Shown piece after piece: positions 53,875 to 63,043 of a stretch of DNA of 64,000 bases (within the stretch, counting starts at the first letter, position 1; every line of letters begins with the position of its first letter). The stretch is from VAZQ01 sp963739385. GTDB lineage: Bacteria > Pseudomonadota > Alphaproteobacteria > Rhizobiales > Xanthobacteraceae. The notes beneath the pieces are model-generated. The model was not told the DNA's origin. It searched no databases and was given only the letters and a program-made list of their open reading frames with translations. Made by a program: the position numbers and the translations under genes. The stretch is taken from contig CAVUAI010000045.1 in NCBI GenBank assembly GCA_963739385.1, positions 1 through 64,000 on the forward strand. Reading direction: 5' to 3'.

Positions 53875-54831
53875 TCATTTGCCGATACGGTCGGCGCCCT
53901 GGGCCTGCATGGTGAGCCGGTAAAGTCCCTCGCGCGCAGTGATATAGAGCGTGCGCTTGTCCGGTCCGGCAAATCCGGCATTGGCGGGCTGCCGCGGCAC
54001 CTTGATCGTTCCGAGATACTGGCCCGTGGCGTCGAACACCTGCACGCCGGTGACGGTCGTCACGTAGAGGCGGTCGACGCGGTCGAGCGCCATGCCGTCG
54101 GCGCCGCTTTCCTTGCCTTCCGGAATGTCGCGCAACTGCGCGAAGGTCCGCTTGTTCTTCACGCCGCCGTCGGGCTGCACGTCATAGGCGTAGATCGTGG
54201 GGCCGAGCGTGTCGTCGACGATCAGGGTCTTGCCGTCATGCGTGAGCGTGAGCCCGTTGGGCCGCGCGATCTGGTCGTCGATGATCACCGGCTGCTTGGC
54301 GCCGGCCGGCAGGTAGTACACGTGGGTGGGCCGGCCGGGCACCACCGGCCGCGGGCCGGGATCGGTGATGTAGATGCCTCCCTTGCTGTCGACGAGCAGA
54401 TCGTTCGGCGAGAGGAAGCCCTTGCCGTCGATGCCCTCCGTGACCGTCGTGACCTTGCCGTCGCGGCTTCGCCTGGTGATGCGCTTGCCGCCGCCCTCCG
54501 CCATCAGCAGATCGCCGTCGCGGGTCAAGGCGAGACCGTTGGCGCCGTTGGTGTCCTCGCGCACCAGCGTGATCTTGCCGCCGGGATCGAGAAAATAGAT
54601 GCGGTTGGGACGGATGTCGGAGAAGAACAGGCCGCCGTCGGGCGTGCCGACCGGGCCTTCCGTGAAAACAAATCCTTCCTGCACGAGCTGCGGCTCGGCG
54701 CCGGGCGAGACGATGCCGGCCAGGCCGGACTGCGCATGGCCGGCGCCCGCGAGCATCACGCACAGCCCCGCGGCGCCGAGGCCGGTACGCAACCCCGTTG
54801 CCATTTCGCTCCAATTCTCTGCTGCCTGCAT
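53875..54831 (-). CDS. SMP-30/gluconolactonase-like protein
   Basis: 318 residues with an export signal (TGLGAAGLCVMLAGAGHAQS) and a six-bladed beta-propeller. Metal ligands: Glu in GFVFTEGPVGTPDGGLFFSD, Asn in DTNGANGLALTRDGDLLMAE, Asn in SPNDLLVDSKGGIYITDPGP and Asp in SGADGMALDRVDRLYVTTVT. Hydrolyses a sugar or organic lactone in the periplasm. GGGAGGACACC precedes ATG 54831. Sits between two near-identical receptor genes on the same strand, so the three probably serve one lactone/acid substrate. Confidence 0.85.
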   Translation of the reverse strand: MQAAENWSEMATGLRTGLGAAGLCVMLAGAGHAQSGLAGIVSPGAEPQLVQEGFVFTEGPVGTPDGGLFFSDIRPNRIYFLDPGGKITLVREDTNGANGLALTRDGDLLMAEGGGKRITRRSRDGKVTTVTEGIDGKGFLSPNDLLVDSKGGIYITDPGPRPVVPGRPTHVYYLPAGAKQPVIIDDQIARPNGLTLTHDGKTLIVDDTLGPTIYAYDVQPDGGVKNKRTFAQLRDIPEGKESGADGMALDRVDRLYVTTVTGVQVFDATGQYLGTIKVPRQPANAGFAGPDKRTLYITAREGLYRLTMQAQGADRIGK

Positions 54832-54859
54832 GGTGTCCTCCCGGTTGTCGCTATGAGGA

Positions 54860-55852
54860 TCATTGGTCGACCTTGAGCCCGATATCGGGGATGAGCCGCC
54901 GCCAGCGCGGGACCTCGGCTTCGATGCGCGCGCGCAGCGCGTCGGCCGGCGTGAAGGCCATGGTCATGCCGACGGCGGCCGCCTTCTGTTTCAGCGTCAC
55001 GTCCTCGCGCACCTTCGGCAGTTCCATCTGCAGGCGCGCCATGATCGGCGCCGGCAGGTCGCGCGGCGCAAACAGTCCATACCAGTTGGTCATGACATAG
55101 CCCGGCACGATCTCGCCGATGGCCGGCACGTCCGGCAGCTCCGGCATGCGCCGGGGGCTGCCGATCCCGAGCACGCGCAGCCGCCCGTCGCGCGCGTGGC
55201 TCACGGTCTCGATCGTGCTCGCAAAGAGGATGTCGATATCGCCGGAATAGAGCGCGGTCAGCGCCGGCGACACGCCGCGGAACGGGACGTGCAGAAGATC
55301 GATTCCTGCCATTTTCTTCAAGAGCTCGCCCGCGAGGTGATTGCCGGTGCCGACGCCGCCCGATGCAAAGGTCAGCTTGCCGGGCGAATCCTTGGCGCGG
55401 GCGATGAGGTCGGGAAGGTCGCGCGCCGGGTGGTCGGCGCGCACCGCGAGGCTGATCGGCACCTCGGTGACGAGGCTGATCGAGGTGAGGTCGCGCAGCG
55501 GATCGAAGGCGAGCTTGGGATAGATCGTCGGCACCATGGTGATCGACGAGGTGGTGAGGAGGAACGTGCCGCCGTCGGGCGGCGCCTGCACCACGGACTG
55601 CAGCCCGATCGAGCCGCCAGCGCCGGGCCGGTTCTCCAGGATGAAGACACCTTTGGTCTGCGCCGCCAGCCGGTCGATCAGCAGGCGCGCCGGGAAATCG
55701 ACCGGTCCGCCTGCGGCGTACGGCACGACCACGCGCACGGTGGTAGACGGCCATTCCTGCGCCGGTGCGGCCGCGCCGACGAGGACCACAATGGTGCCAG
55801 CGATCGTGACGATGGCGGCGACGCGTCGCGCGGCGGATTGCAGCACGAGCAT
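54860..55852 (-). CDS. Bug/TctC family periplasmic solute receptor 4
   Basis: 330 residues. Signal peptide with hydrophobic core (VAAIVTIAGTIVVLVGAAAP) cleaved near PAQ. Mature: WPSTTVRVVVPYAAGGPVDF, PARLLIDRLAAQTKGVFILE, FASGGVGTGNHLAGELLKKM, YVMTNWYGLFAPRDLPAPIM. Very similar to receptor 3 in the last 200 residues, suggesting tandem duplication around the SMP-30 gene. GGGAGG precedes ATG 55852. Confidence 0.88.
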   Translation of the reverse strand: MLVLQSAARRVAAIVTIAGTIVVLVGAAAPAQEWPSTTVRVVVPYAAGGPVDFPARLLIDRLAAQTKGVFILENRPGAGGSIGLQSVVQAPPDGGTFLLTTSSITMVPTIYPKLAFDPLRDLTSISLVTEVPISLAVRADHPARDLPDLIARAKDSPGKLTFASGGVGTGNHLAGELLKKMAGIDLLHVPFRGVSPALTALYSGDIDILFASTIETVSHARDGRLRVLGIGSPRRMPELPDVPAIGEIVPGYVMTNWYGLFAPRDLPAPIMARLQMELPKVREDVTLKQKAAAVGMTMAFTPADALRARIEAEVPRWRRLIPDIGLKVDQ

Positions 55853-56096
55853 TCATGGCCTCCCTGCCCCGATGATCTTCGGTCGCGCCATCGGTTATGA
55901 AATGAATAGCAAAGTGCGCGGGTTTGGAAAACAATCCCGCCCACACGCGTCGTCGCCGGAGAATGCGCAGGACGAAGCCCGCCCGCCGCACGGCCATCGT
56001 CAAGGCGCTCGCCGACTTCATCGCCTATCCCGAACGAGTTTGATATGATCGGGGATTCGGGCAATCTCCATGACGGACGCCGCTCGGGAGGAAAAG

Positions 56097-57095
56097 ATGA
56101 CTGGCCGCCATTCGATCTCGCGTCGGTCGCTGCTTCGCGCCGGTGGAGCTGCGATCGTCCTCGGCGCGACGCCCTCGCGAGCGCAGCGGGCGGTCTGGCC
56201 CGATCATCCCGTACGCCTGATCGTGCCGTATCCGGCCGGCGGCTCGACCGACGTGCTGTTTCGCATCCTGGGCGAGAGGCTCCAGGACAAGCTAGGCCAG
56301 CCCTTCGTGGTGGAGAACCGGGCCGGCGCGTCGGGCAATGTCGGAATCGATGCGGTCGCGAAAAGCACGCCGGACGGCTACACGATCGGCTGCGCGACCG
56401 TCGGGCATTTTTCGATCAACCAGTTTCTCATCGCAAAGATGCCCTACGACGCGGAAAAGGATCTGGTCGCCCCGTCGCTGACCTACGAGCTGCCGAACGT
56501 TGCCGTCGTCGCCGCCCAGCATGTGCCGGCAAAGACGCTGGGCGAGTTCATTACATGGGCGAAGGCTCGCTCCAACGGAATCTCGATCGGCAGCCCCGGT
56601 CCCGGCACCACGCCGCACCTTTCCGGCGTCCTGTTCGCGGCCCGCACCGGCATCAACGCCGTTCACGTGCCCTTCCGAGGGGCGGCGCAGACCATCCCGG
56701 CAATGCTGGCCGGCGATGTCACCTTCGCGGTGGACAATCTCGCGTCGTACATTTCGCAGATCGAGTCGGGAACGATGCGGGCTCTGGCCGTCACCTCGGC
56801 ACAGCGCTGGCCGACCTTGCCGAATGTGCCCACGATGGCCGAAGCAGGCGTGCCGGATTTCGTCGTCACGTCGTGGGCGGCCTATGTCATGCCGACCGCA
56901 ACGCCGCCCTCGATCGTTGACAGACTGGCGGCAACGCACAAGGAGATCGCCGCCGAAGAGGCGACGCAGAAGCGTTTTCTCACTGCGGGGGCGCGCCTGC
57001 TCTCCAGCACGCCGGCCGAGGCGGCAGCCTTCGCCGGCAAGGAGACTGTCATGTGGCGCGACGTGGTGCGGCTGTCGGGTCTGACGCCACAGTGA
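56097..57095 (+). CDS. Bug/TctC family periplasmic solute receptor 5 (Tat-type signal)
   Basis: 332 residues. GGGAGGAAAAG precedes ATG 56097, so the longer frame from 56070 was rejected. Signal has SRRSLLRAGGAAIVLGATPS, a twin-arginine motif, implying Tat export. Mature: HPVRLIVPYPAGGSTDVLFR, RAGASGNVGIDAVAKSTPDG, IGSPGPGTTPHLSGVLFAAR and HVPFRGAAQTIPAML. Divergent from receptor 4, convergent with the enoyl-CoA hydratase gene. Confidence 0.87.
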   Translation: MTGRHSISRRSLLRAGGAAIVLGATPSRAQRAVWPDHPVRLIVPYPAGGSTDVLFRILGERLQDKLGQPFVVENRAGASGNVGIDAVAKSTPDGYTIGCATVGHFSINQFLIAKMPYDAEKDLVAPSLTYELPNVAVVAAQHVPAKTLGEFITWAKARSNGISIGSPGPGTTPHLSGVLFAARTGINAVHVPFRGAAQTIPAMLAGDVTFAVDNLASYISQIESGTMRALAVTSAQRWPTLPNVPTMAEAGVPDFVVTSWAAYVMPTATPPSIVDRLAATHKEIAAEEATQKRFLTAGARLLSSTPAEAAAFAGKETVMWRDVVRLSGLTPQ

Positions 57096-57192
57096 CGGCG
57101 CGACGGTCGATTGGCGCTTTCAGGGGCATCTGCAGACAGGAGCGGGCCGCGCCGGAGGCAGCCCGATGCCGCGGGCGGCGCGCGCCGCGGCG

Positions 57193-57966
57193 TCATTTGC
57201 CCTTGAACACCGGCTTGCGCTTCTCCACGAAGGCGCGCTGCGCTTCACGCGCATCCTCGGTGCGCGACAGCTCGACGGTCACGGACTGCTCGAAGCGGTA
57301 GGCGTCGCGCACCGGCAGTTCCTCGATGGTGTTGAGCGCGCGCTTGATGTGACGCACCGCGAGCGGGCTCTTGGCGGCGATGTCGCGTGCGATCTCGAGC
57401 GCGGCGTCCATCAGCCCCGCGCGCGGCGGGCAGGCCTCGATCACGCCCAGCCGGTAGAGCTCCGCCGCCGAGATGCGTTTGCCGGTGAGATAGAGCGACC
57501 GCGCGCGCGAGCGCCCGACATGCTCCATCAGGAAGCGCGCCCCGCCGGCAAGCCCGACATTGATCTCGGGCATGGAGAAATAGGCGTCGTCGGACGCGAT
57601 CAATATGTCGCAGGCGAGCATCAGCACGAAGCCGGCGCCGATCGCCGGCCCGTTCACCGCCGCGATCACCGGCTTGCTGCAGTCGGTCACCGCATAGAAG
57701 AACTCGCGCACCAGCCGGTTGTGGCGGACGTAGTCGCCCGGCTCGTGCACCATGCCGACGCGCTCCTTGAGGTCGGCGCCGGCGGAAAACATGCTGCCTG
57801 TTCCGGTGAGGATAGCGACGCGGACGTCGTCACGGTCGCTGATGGTGTCGAATACCCGGATCAGCTCCTCGCGGGTGCGCGCGTTCTGCGCGTTCACCGG
57901 TGGCCGGTCGAAAGTGACCGTGGCGATGCCGTCGGCCACCTCGAGACGAAACTGTTCGAGATCCAT
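57193..57966 (-). CDS. Enoyl-CoA hydratase/isomerase family protein C
   Basis: 257 residues, crotonase fold. Seen: VTFDRPPVNAQNARTREELI, GTGSMFSAGADLKERVGMV, VNGPAIGAGFVLMLACDILI and FSMPEINVGLAGGARFLMEH. As in the other two hydratase-like proteins the first Glu (PEI) is present and the second is not obvious. 16 bases downstream of the flavin reductase, same strand, so likely co-transcribed. Confidence 0.85.
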   Translation of the reverse strand: MDLEQFRLEVADGIATVTFDRPPVNAQNARTREELIRVFDTISDRDDVRVAILTGTGSMFSAGADLKERVGMVHEPGDYVRHNRLVREFFYAVTDCSKPVIAAVNGPAIGAGFVLMLACDILIASDDAYFSMPEINVGLAGGARFLMEHVGRSRARSLYLTGKRISAAELYRLGVIEACPPRAGLMDAALEIARDIAAKSPLAVRHIKRALNTIEELPVRDAYRFEQSVTVELSRTEDAREAQRAFVEKRKPVFKGK

Positions 57967-57982
57967 GGCAGGCGCCCCCGCC

Positions 57983-58588
57983 CTAGCGCACCGGCACCCG
58001 GTGCATGGTGAAGATGTTGTCGACCGACGTGTAGTCCATGTAGCCGAGACGCGCGATCGGCCGGATACGCGCCATGTCGATGTTGCCGTCTACGATCACC
58101 GCGTCGTCGATATGGACGTTGACCACCTCGCCGATCACCAGCGAGTTGACCGTCTTCCTTCCGTCGGCGCAGACCAGGTCGATGGTCTTGCTGTAGATGC
58201 ATTCGAGCGCGATCGGCGAGCGTTCGACCCGCGGCGGCTTGACCACCCGCGACGGCACCATCTTGAGGCCGGCGAGATCGGCCTCGCTGATATCCTCGGG
58301 ATGGTCGCTGCCGGTGATGTTCATCTCGACACGCAGGTCGTAGGTCGCGAGGTTGAACACGAACTCGCCGGACAGTTCGGCATTGCGCTGCGAGTGCTTG
58401 CGCGTGCTGCTGGAGAACATCACAAACGGCGGCCGGGTCGAGATGATGTTGAAGAAGCTGTAGGGCGCGAGGTTGACCACGCCGGCCGGGCTGATGGTGG
58501 TGATCCAGCCGATCGGACGCGGCACGACGAGACAGGTGCCGGGGTCATGCGCGAGCCCATGCGGCTCGCTGCGCGGATCATAATCCAT
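57983..58588 (-). CDS. Flavin reductase-like FMN-binding protein
   Basis: 201 residues of the FMN-binding split-barrel (DIM6/NTAB) family, reducing flavin or feeding FMNH2 to a partner monooxygenase. Seen: CLVVPRPIGWITTISPAGVV, NLAPYSFFNIISTRPPFVMF, YDLRVEMNITGSDHPEDISE. Start ATG 58588. The nearest flavin-dependent oxygenase-like proteins in the window are 35-45 kb away (nitronate monooxygenase, LLM), so no partner is obvious. Confidence 0.82.
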   Translation of the reverse strand: MDYDPRSEPHGLAHDPGTCLVVPRPIGWITTISPAGVVNLAPYSFFNIISTRPPFVMFSSSTRKHSQRNAELSGEFVFNLATYDLRVEMNITGSDHPEDISEADLAGLKMVPSRVVKPPRVERSPIALECIYSKTIDLVCADGRKTVNSLVIGEVVNVHIDDAVIVDGNIDMARIRPIARLGYMDYTSVDNIFTMHRVPVR

Positions 58589-58649
58589 GCGATGTCATTC
58601 CATGTGCGATGGCGCCCGGCCGGAAACCCCTTGTGCGAGCGGGCCGGCC

Positions 58650-59624
58650 TTATTCGCCCTGGATATTGGCGCTCTTGATGAGGTCGGTCAGCCGCTTGCC
58701 GTCCGCCTGCACATAGGCCGCGAACTCCTTCGGCGGCAACAGGAAAATTTCGGTGCCCTGGGCGGCGAGCCTGGCCTTGATCTCGGGCGAGGACAACACC
58801 TTGTCGAGGACCGATGCGAGGCGGTCGACGATCGCCGGCGGCGTGCCGGCGGGCGCGGTGATGCCGTACCAGGTGGCCACATCGAAGCCCTTGAGGCCGA
58901 GCTCGTCGAGGGTCGGAACGTCGGGAAGCTGCTCCGCACGCTTCATCGTGGTGGTGGCCAGCGCCCGCAGCTTGCCCGTCGCGATGTGCGGCAGCAGCGC
59001 CGGCGCGTTGAGGAAGGCGAGATCGATCTGGCCTGAGAGCAGGTCGGTCGTCGCCGGCGCGGCACCCTTGTAGGGGATGTGGTTGAGCTTGACCGCGGTC
59101 ATCTGCTGAAACATCTCGGCCGCGAGATGGGGCTGGCTGCCGTTGCCGACCGAGCCGTAATTGAGCGTGCCCGGCTTCTCCCTGGCCAGCGCGACCAGTT
59201 GCTTCACGTCGGTGACCGGCAGCGACGGGCGCACCACCAGGACATTGGGAACGCTGGCGATCATGGCCACGAAGGCGAAGTCGCGCATGCCGTCGTAGCC
59301 GACCTTCGGCGTCAGCGCCGGGGTGACGATATGGGCGGAGGCGGTCGAAAGCAGCAGCGTGTAGCCGTCGGCCGGCGCGCGCGCGACCTGCTGGGCGGCG
59401 ATTGCGGTGGCGGCGCCCGGCTTGTTGAGGATGACGACCTGCTGCCCCAGGATGTCGCCCATCGCCGCAGCGATGGGACGCGCCAGCACGTCGGCGGGTC
59501 CTCCGGCAGCGTACGGATTGACCAGCATGATCGGGTTCGCCGGATAGGTCTGCGCATGCGACGCGGCAGTCGCGGCCACCAACGCGCCCAGCACCAGTGC
59601 CGCCCAAAGCCCGCCATGCTTCAT
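58650..59624 (-). CDS. Bug/TctC family periplasmic solute receptor 6
   Basis: 324 residues from ATG 59624 with GGGGAGAG upstream. Signal MKHGGLWAALVLGALVAATA cleaved near SHA. Mature: TYPANPIMLVNPYAAGGPAD, LNKPGAATAIAAQQVARAPA, YGSVGNGSQPHLAAEMFQQM, HIPYKGAAPATTDLLSGQID. It lies upstream of the flavin reductase and hydratase genes on the same strand and may deliver their substrate. Confidence 0.87.
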   Translation of the reverse strand: MKHGGLWAALVLGALVAATAASHAQTYPANPIMLVNPYAAGGPADVLARPIAAAMGDILGQQVVILNKPGAATAIAAQQVARAPADGYTLLLSTASAHIVTPALTPKVGYDGMRDFAFVAMIASVPNVLVVRPSLPVTDVKQLVALAREKPGTLNYGSVGNGSQPHLAAEMFQQMTAVKLNHIPYKGAAPATTDLLSGQIDLAFLNAPALLPHIATGKLRALATTTMKRAEQLPDVPTLDELGLKGFDVATWYGITAPAGTPPAIVDRLASVLDKVLSSPEIKARLAAQGTEIFLLPPKEFAAYVQADGKRLTDLIKSANIQGE

Positions 59625-59730
59625 CGCAATCTCTCCCCGCGCGCCTTCGCGTCTCGACATCGAGAATTCGGGATGCTAGCCCGAGGGCCTGCACGGCGCC
59701 AACTGCGGGCTGCTGCCCACAGGACCTTCC

Positions 59731-60342
59731 ATGAAGCTGCACTGGTCCCCGCGTTCGCCGTTCGTCCGCAAGGTGATGATCGCTGCCCATGAGCTCGGCC
59801 TCGTCGACCGCATGACCTGCGTGCGCACCGTGGTCGCGACCACGCGGCCGCACGCACCGCTGATGGAGGAGAACCCGCTCTCCAAGATCCCGACGCTCGT
59901 GCTCGACGACGGCACCGTGCTCTACAATTCGCGCGTGGTGTGCGAGTATCTCGACACCCTGCATGCCGGGCCCAGGCTCATTCCACCCGATGGAAAGGCG
60001 CGCCTCGTCGCGTTGCGGCGGCAGGCGCTCGGCGACGGCTTCCTCGATTTTCTGCTGCTGCTGCGCAACGAGCGCGAGCGCGCGCATCCCTCGGAGGTTC
60101 ATGTCGCGACCTTCACCACCAAGAAGCAGGCGGCGCTGCGCAGCCTCGAGCGGGAAGCCGACGAGCTCGCAGCCTCGCCTTTCACCATCGGACACATCAG
60201 CGTCGGTTGCGCGCTTTGCTATCTCGATTTCAAATTCGCCGACGAGGACTGGCGGGCGGATCATCCACGCATCGCCCGCTGGCACCGCGATTTCAGCGCG
60301 CGCCCCTCGGTGCGGGCCACGGAGCCGGTCGATGACAGCTGA
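59731..60342 (+). CDS. Glutathione S-transferase family protein
   Basis: 203 residues. Thioredoxin-like N-domain (MKLHWSPRSPFVRKVMIAAH; NPLSKIPTLVLDDGTVLYN; SRVVCEYLDTLHA with the cis-Pro and Glu/Ser glutathione contacts) and an all-helical C-domain (LRSLEREADELAASPFTIGH is close to it; CALCYLDFKFADEDWRADHP). Start ATG 59731. Detoxification or isomerisation with glutathione; position before a CoA-transferase and CMD protein hints at xenobiotic catabolism. Confidence 0.82.
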   Translation: MKLHWSPRSPFVRKVMIAAHELGLVDRMTCVRTVVATTRPHAPLMEENPLSKIPTLVLDDGTVLYNSRVVCEYLDTLHAGPRLIPPDGKARLVALRRQALGDGFLDFLLLLRNERERAHPSEVHVATFTTKKQAALRSLEREADELAASPFTIGHISVGCALCYLDFKFADEDWRADHPRIARWHRDFSARPSVRATEPVDDS

Positions 60343-60365
60343 CCATCGCGCGGGCGGGCGCTGAC

Positions 60366-61583
60366 ATGGCGGGTCCGCTCTCGCATATCCGCGTGCTCGA
60401 CCTCAGCCGCATCCTGGCGGGGCCGTGGGCCGGACAGGTTCTGGCCGATCTGGGCGCCGACGTCGTGAAGGTCGAGCGTCCCGGCGCCGGCGACGATACC
60501 CGCGGCTGGGGGCCGCCGTTCCTCAAGGACAAGGCCGGCCGCGACACCCGCGACGCCGGCTATTTCCTCGCCGTCAACCGCGGCAAGCGCTCGATCGCCA
60601 TCGACCTCGCGGACCCGGAAGGCCAGCGCATCGTGCGGGCGCTCGCCGCGCGCGCCGACATCGTGCTGGAGAACTTCAAGACCGGCGCGCTCGGCAAATA
60701 CGGCCTCGGCTACGAGGATCTGAGCGCGGTCAATCCGGCGCTGATCTACTGCTCGATCACCGGCTTCGGCCAGAGCGGACCGCGGCGCGACCAGGCCGCC
60801 TACGATTTCATGATCCAGGGCATGAGTGGGCTGATGAGCGTGACCGGCGAGGCCGACGGCAAGCCGGGCGGCGGCCCGCAGAAGGTCGGCGTCCCCATCG
60901 TCGACATCATGACCGGCATGTACGCCGCCATCGCGGTGCTCGCCGCGCTGGCCAGGCGGCAGGAAAGCGGGCATGGCGAGCACATCGACATCGGCATGCT
61001 CGATGTCGGCGTCTCCTTCCTCGCCAACCAGGCCATGAACCACTTGATCTCGGGACGGACGCCGCGGCGCGCCGGCAACGCCCACCCCAACATCCAGCCG
61101 CAGGACGTGTTTGCGACCCGCGACGGCTATCTCGTGCTGGCGGTCGGCAACGACGACCAGTTCGCGCGCTTGTGCGAGGTGCTCGGGCGCCCCGACTGGG
61201 CGATCGACGAGCGCTTCAAGACCAATGCCGGACGCGTGCGCAACAATTCGATTCTCACGCCGCTGATTTCCGAAGTCCTGATGACGCGCGAGCGCGACCA
61301 CTGGGTGCGCGCCTGCGAGCGCGTCGGGGTACCGTGCGGGCCGATCAACACCATCCCCGAGGTGTTCGCCGACGCGCAGATCAAGCACCGCCAGATGCTG
61401 ATCGAGATTGCGCATCCGGTCGCGGGCACCGTTCCGCAGGTGGCTTCGCCGATGCGGTTTCGGAACGCGCCGCTGTCGCACGAGCGGCCGCCCCCGCTCA
61501 TCGGCGAGCATACCGAAGAGATCCTGCGCGAGCTCGGCTGGCCTGTGAACGCCGAGGCCGCTGCAGGAACCGAGCGCACTTGA
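60366..61583 (+). CDS. Class III CoA-transferase (CaiB/BaiF)
   Basis: 405 residues. Seen: IRVLDLSRILAGPWAGQVLA, LGADVVKVERPGAGDDTRGW, LAVNRGKRSIAIDLADPEGQ, YDFMIQGMSGLMSVTGEADG and VGVPIVDIMTGMYAAIAVLA, the latter with the likely catalytic Asp near residue 180. Closely resembles the other CoA-transferase at 15471. Starts 23 bases after the GST gene; the CMD gene follows at 61598 with 14 bases between. Probably transfers CoA to the acid handled by this three-gene unit. Confidence 0.9.
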   Translation: MAGPLSHIRVLDLSRILAGPWAGQVLADLGADVVKVERPGAGDDTRGWGPPFLKDKAGRDTRDAGYFLAVNRGKRSIAIDLADPEGQRIVRALAARADIVLENFKTGALGKYGLGYEDLSAVNPALIYCSITGFGQSGPRRDQAAYDFMIQGMSGLMSVTGEADGKPGGGPQKVGVPIVDIMTGMYAAIAVLAALARRQESGHGEHIDIGMLDVGVSFLANQAMNHLISGRTPRRAGNAHPNIQPQDVFATRDGYLVLAVGNDDQFARLCEVLGRPDWAIDERFKTNAGRVRNNSILTPLISEVLMTRERDHWVRACERVGVPCGPINTIPEVFADAQIKHRQMLIEIAHPVAGTVPQVASPMRFRNAPLSHERPPPLIGEHTEEILRELGWPVNAEAAAGTERT

Positions 61584-61597
61584 CCGAGGAGAAACGC

Positions 61598-62158
61598 TTG
61601 CCGCGCATTCCGCTTTATCCCACCGACGACATGACGCCGCAGCAGCGGCGGGTGCATGACGCGGTCGTCGCCGGGCCGCGCGGGGAGCTGCGCGGGCCGC
61701 TGCGCGCGGTGCTGCATCGGCCCGAGCTTGCGGACAAATGGCAGCAGCTGGGCGAGCTGTTGCGCTACCGCACGTCGCTGCCGCCGCATCTCAAGGAGCT
61801 TGCGATCCTGGTCACCGGCCGCGCCTGCCACGCGCAGCTCGAATGGCACATCCACGCCCAGATGGCGCTCCAGGCGGGGCTGCCGCAGGCGGTGATCGAC
61901 GACGTTCACGCCGGCCGTCGCCCGGCCGGGCTCGATGCCGACGGTCTCGCCGTCTTCGACTACGCCGAGGAGCTCAACCGCCGCAGGACCGTGGGAGAGA
62001 GCACTTATCGACGCGTGCTCGAGCGCTGGCAGGCGGTCGGCGTGGTCGAGCTCACCGCGCTGATCGGCTATTACACCATGGTCGCCATGACGCTGAACTG
62101 TCACGACATCCCGTTGCCCGACGGCGTGGCGCCGCCGCTGCCGCCTGCGCCGGCGTGA
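61598..62158 (+). CDS. Carboxymuconolactone-decarboxylase (CMD/AhpD-like) protein
   Basis: 186 residues from TTG 61598, chosen because GAGGAG lies six bases upstream and the product then begins MPRIPLYPTDDM, the usual family start. Helical CMD fold: LPPHLKELAILVTGRACHAQ, WHIHAQMALQAGLPQAVIDD, YAEELNRRRTVGESTYRRVL. Conserved Glu, Cys and His around GRACHAQLEWHIHAQ could support proton transfer or thiol chemistry; the AhpD CxxC pair is absent. Cytosolic, function unknown but likely in the preceding CoA-thioester route. Confidence 0.8.
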   Translation: MPRIPLYPTDDMTPQQRRVHDAVVAGPRGELRGPLRAVLHRPELADKWQQLGELLRYRTSLPPHLKELAILVTGRACHAQLEWHIHAQMALQAGLPQAVIDDVHAGRRPAGLDADGLAVFDYAEELNRRRTVGESTYRRVLERWQAVGVVELTALIGYYTMVAMTLNCHDIPLPDGVAPPLPPAPA

Positions 62159-62192
62159 CAATGTGGGCAACGCGCCCTGAAGGAGCCCGACC

Positions 62193-63032
62193 ATGCGGAG
62201 CCGTCTGCTTGCCTTTATCGCGGTGGCGTTGTCGCTCATGACGCAGCCGACATCCGCCGACGACAAGCGCACGCGCGAGCTGGTGCCCACCAGTGAAGGC
62301 CAGATCGACGTGATCACGGAGGGACGCGGCCCGCTCATCCTGCTGTTGCCGTCGCGCGGCCGCAACTCCGAGGACTACGACGACGTGGCGGAAGGCCTGG
62401 CGCATGCCGGCTTCCGCGTACTGCGTCCGCAGCCGCGCGGCATCGGGAAATCCACCGGTCCGATGCAGGGCCTCACGCTGCACGACTTCGCCCGCGATAT
62501 CGCGACGGTGATCCGCCATTACGGCGGATCCGCCGTCATCGTCGGGCATGCCTACGGCAACTGGGTCGCGCGCATGACGGCTGTCGATCACCCCGAGCTC
62601 GTGCGCGGCGTGGTGATCGCCGCGGCGGCCGCCAAGACATATCCGCCCGAGCTCAGCGTGGCCGTCACCAGGAGCGGCGACATGACGCTGCCGAAAGAGG
62701 AGCGCCTGAAATATCTGCGCGGCACGTTCTTCGCGTCGGGCAACGACCCTTCCATCTGGCTCGACGGCTGGCATCCCCAGGCGAGCGAGAGCCAGCGTCT
62801 GGCCGGCCTGGCGACCAGGCAGGAGGAATGGTGGTCGGCGGGCAAGGTGCCGCTGCTCGATCTGCAGGCCGACAACGATCCGTTTCATCCCATCGACAAG
62901 ATGAACGAGCTCAAGGACGAGCTGGGCGAGCGCGTCACCGTGGCGGTGATTCCCAATGCGAGCCACGCTTTGCTGCCCGAGCAGCCCAAGGCCGTGGTCG
63001 AGGCCATTGCCGCGTGGGTGCGCGCCCTGTAG
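62193..63032 (+). CDS. Alpha/beta-hydrolase-fold protein with Ala at the nucleophile
   Basis: 279 residues, with a Sec signal peptide (RLLAFIAVALSLMTQPTSAD). Fold: ITEGRGPLILLLPSRGRNSE, RVLRPQPRGIGKSTGPMQGL, and AVIVGHAYGNWVARMTAVDH, where residue 120 is Ala instead of the expected Ser/Asp/Cys nucleophile (G-H-A-Y-G). Near the end, NASHALLPEQPKAVVEAIAA holds the usual catalytic His. Either a pseudoenzyme or a binding role. Starts 35 bases after the CMD gene, AGGAG upstream. Confidence 0.8.
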   Translation: MRSRLLAFIAVALSLMTQPTSADDKRTRELVPTSEGQIDVITEGRGPLILLLPSRGRNSEDYDDVAEGLAHAGFRVLRPQPRGIGKSTGPMQGLTLHDFARDIATVIRHYGGSAVIVGHAYGNWVARMTAVDHPELVRGVVIAAAAAKTYPPELSVAVTRSGDMTLPKEERLKYLRGTFFASGNDPSIWLDGWHPQASESQRLAGLATRQEEWWSAGKVPLLDLQADNDPFHPIDKMNELKDELGERVTVAVIPNASHALLPEQPKAVVEAIAAWVRAL

Positions 63033-63043
63033 GTGGCAGCAGC

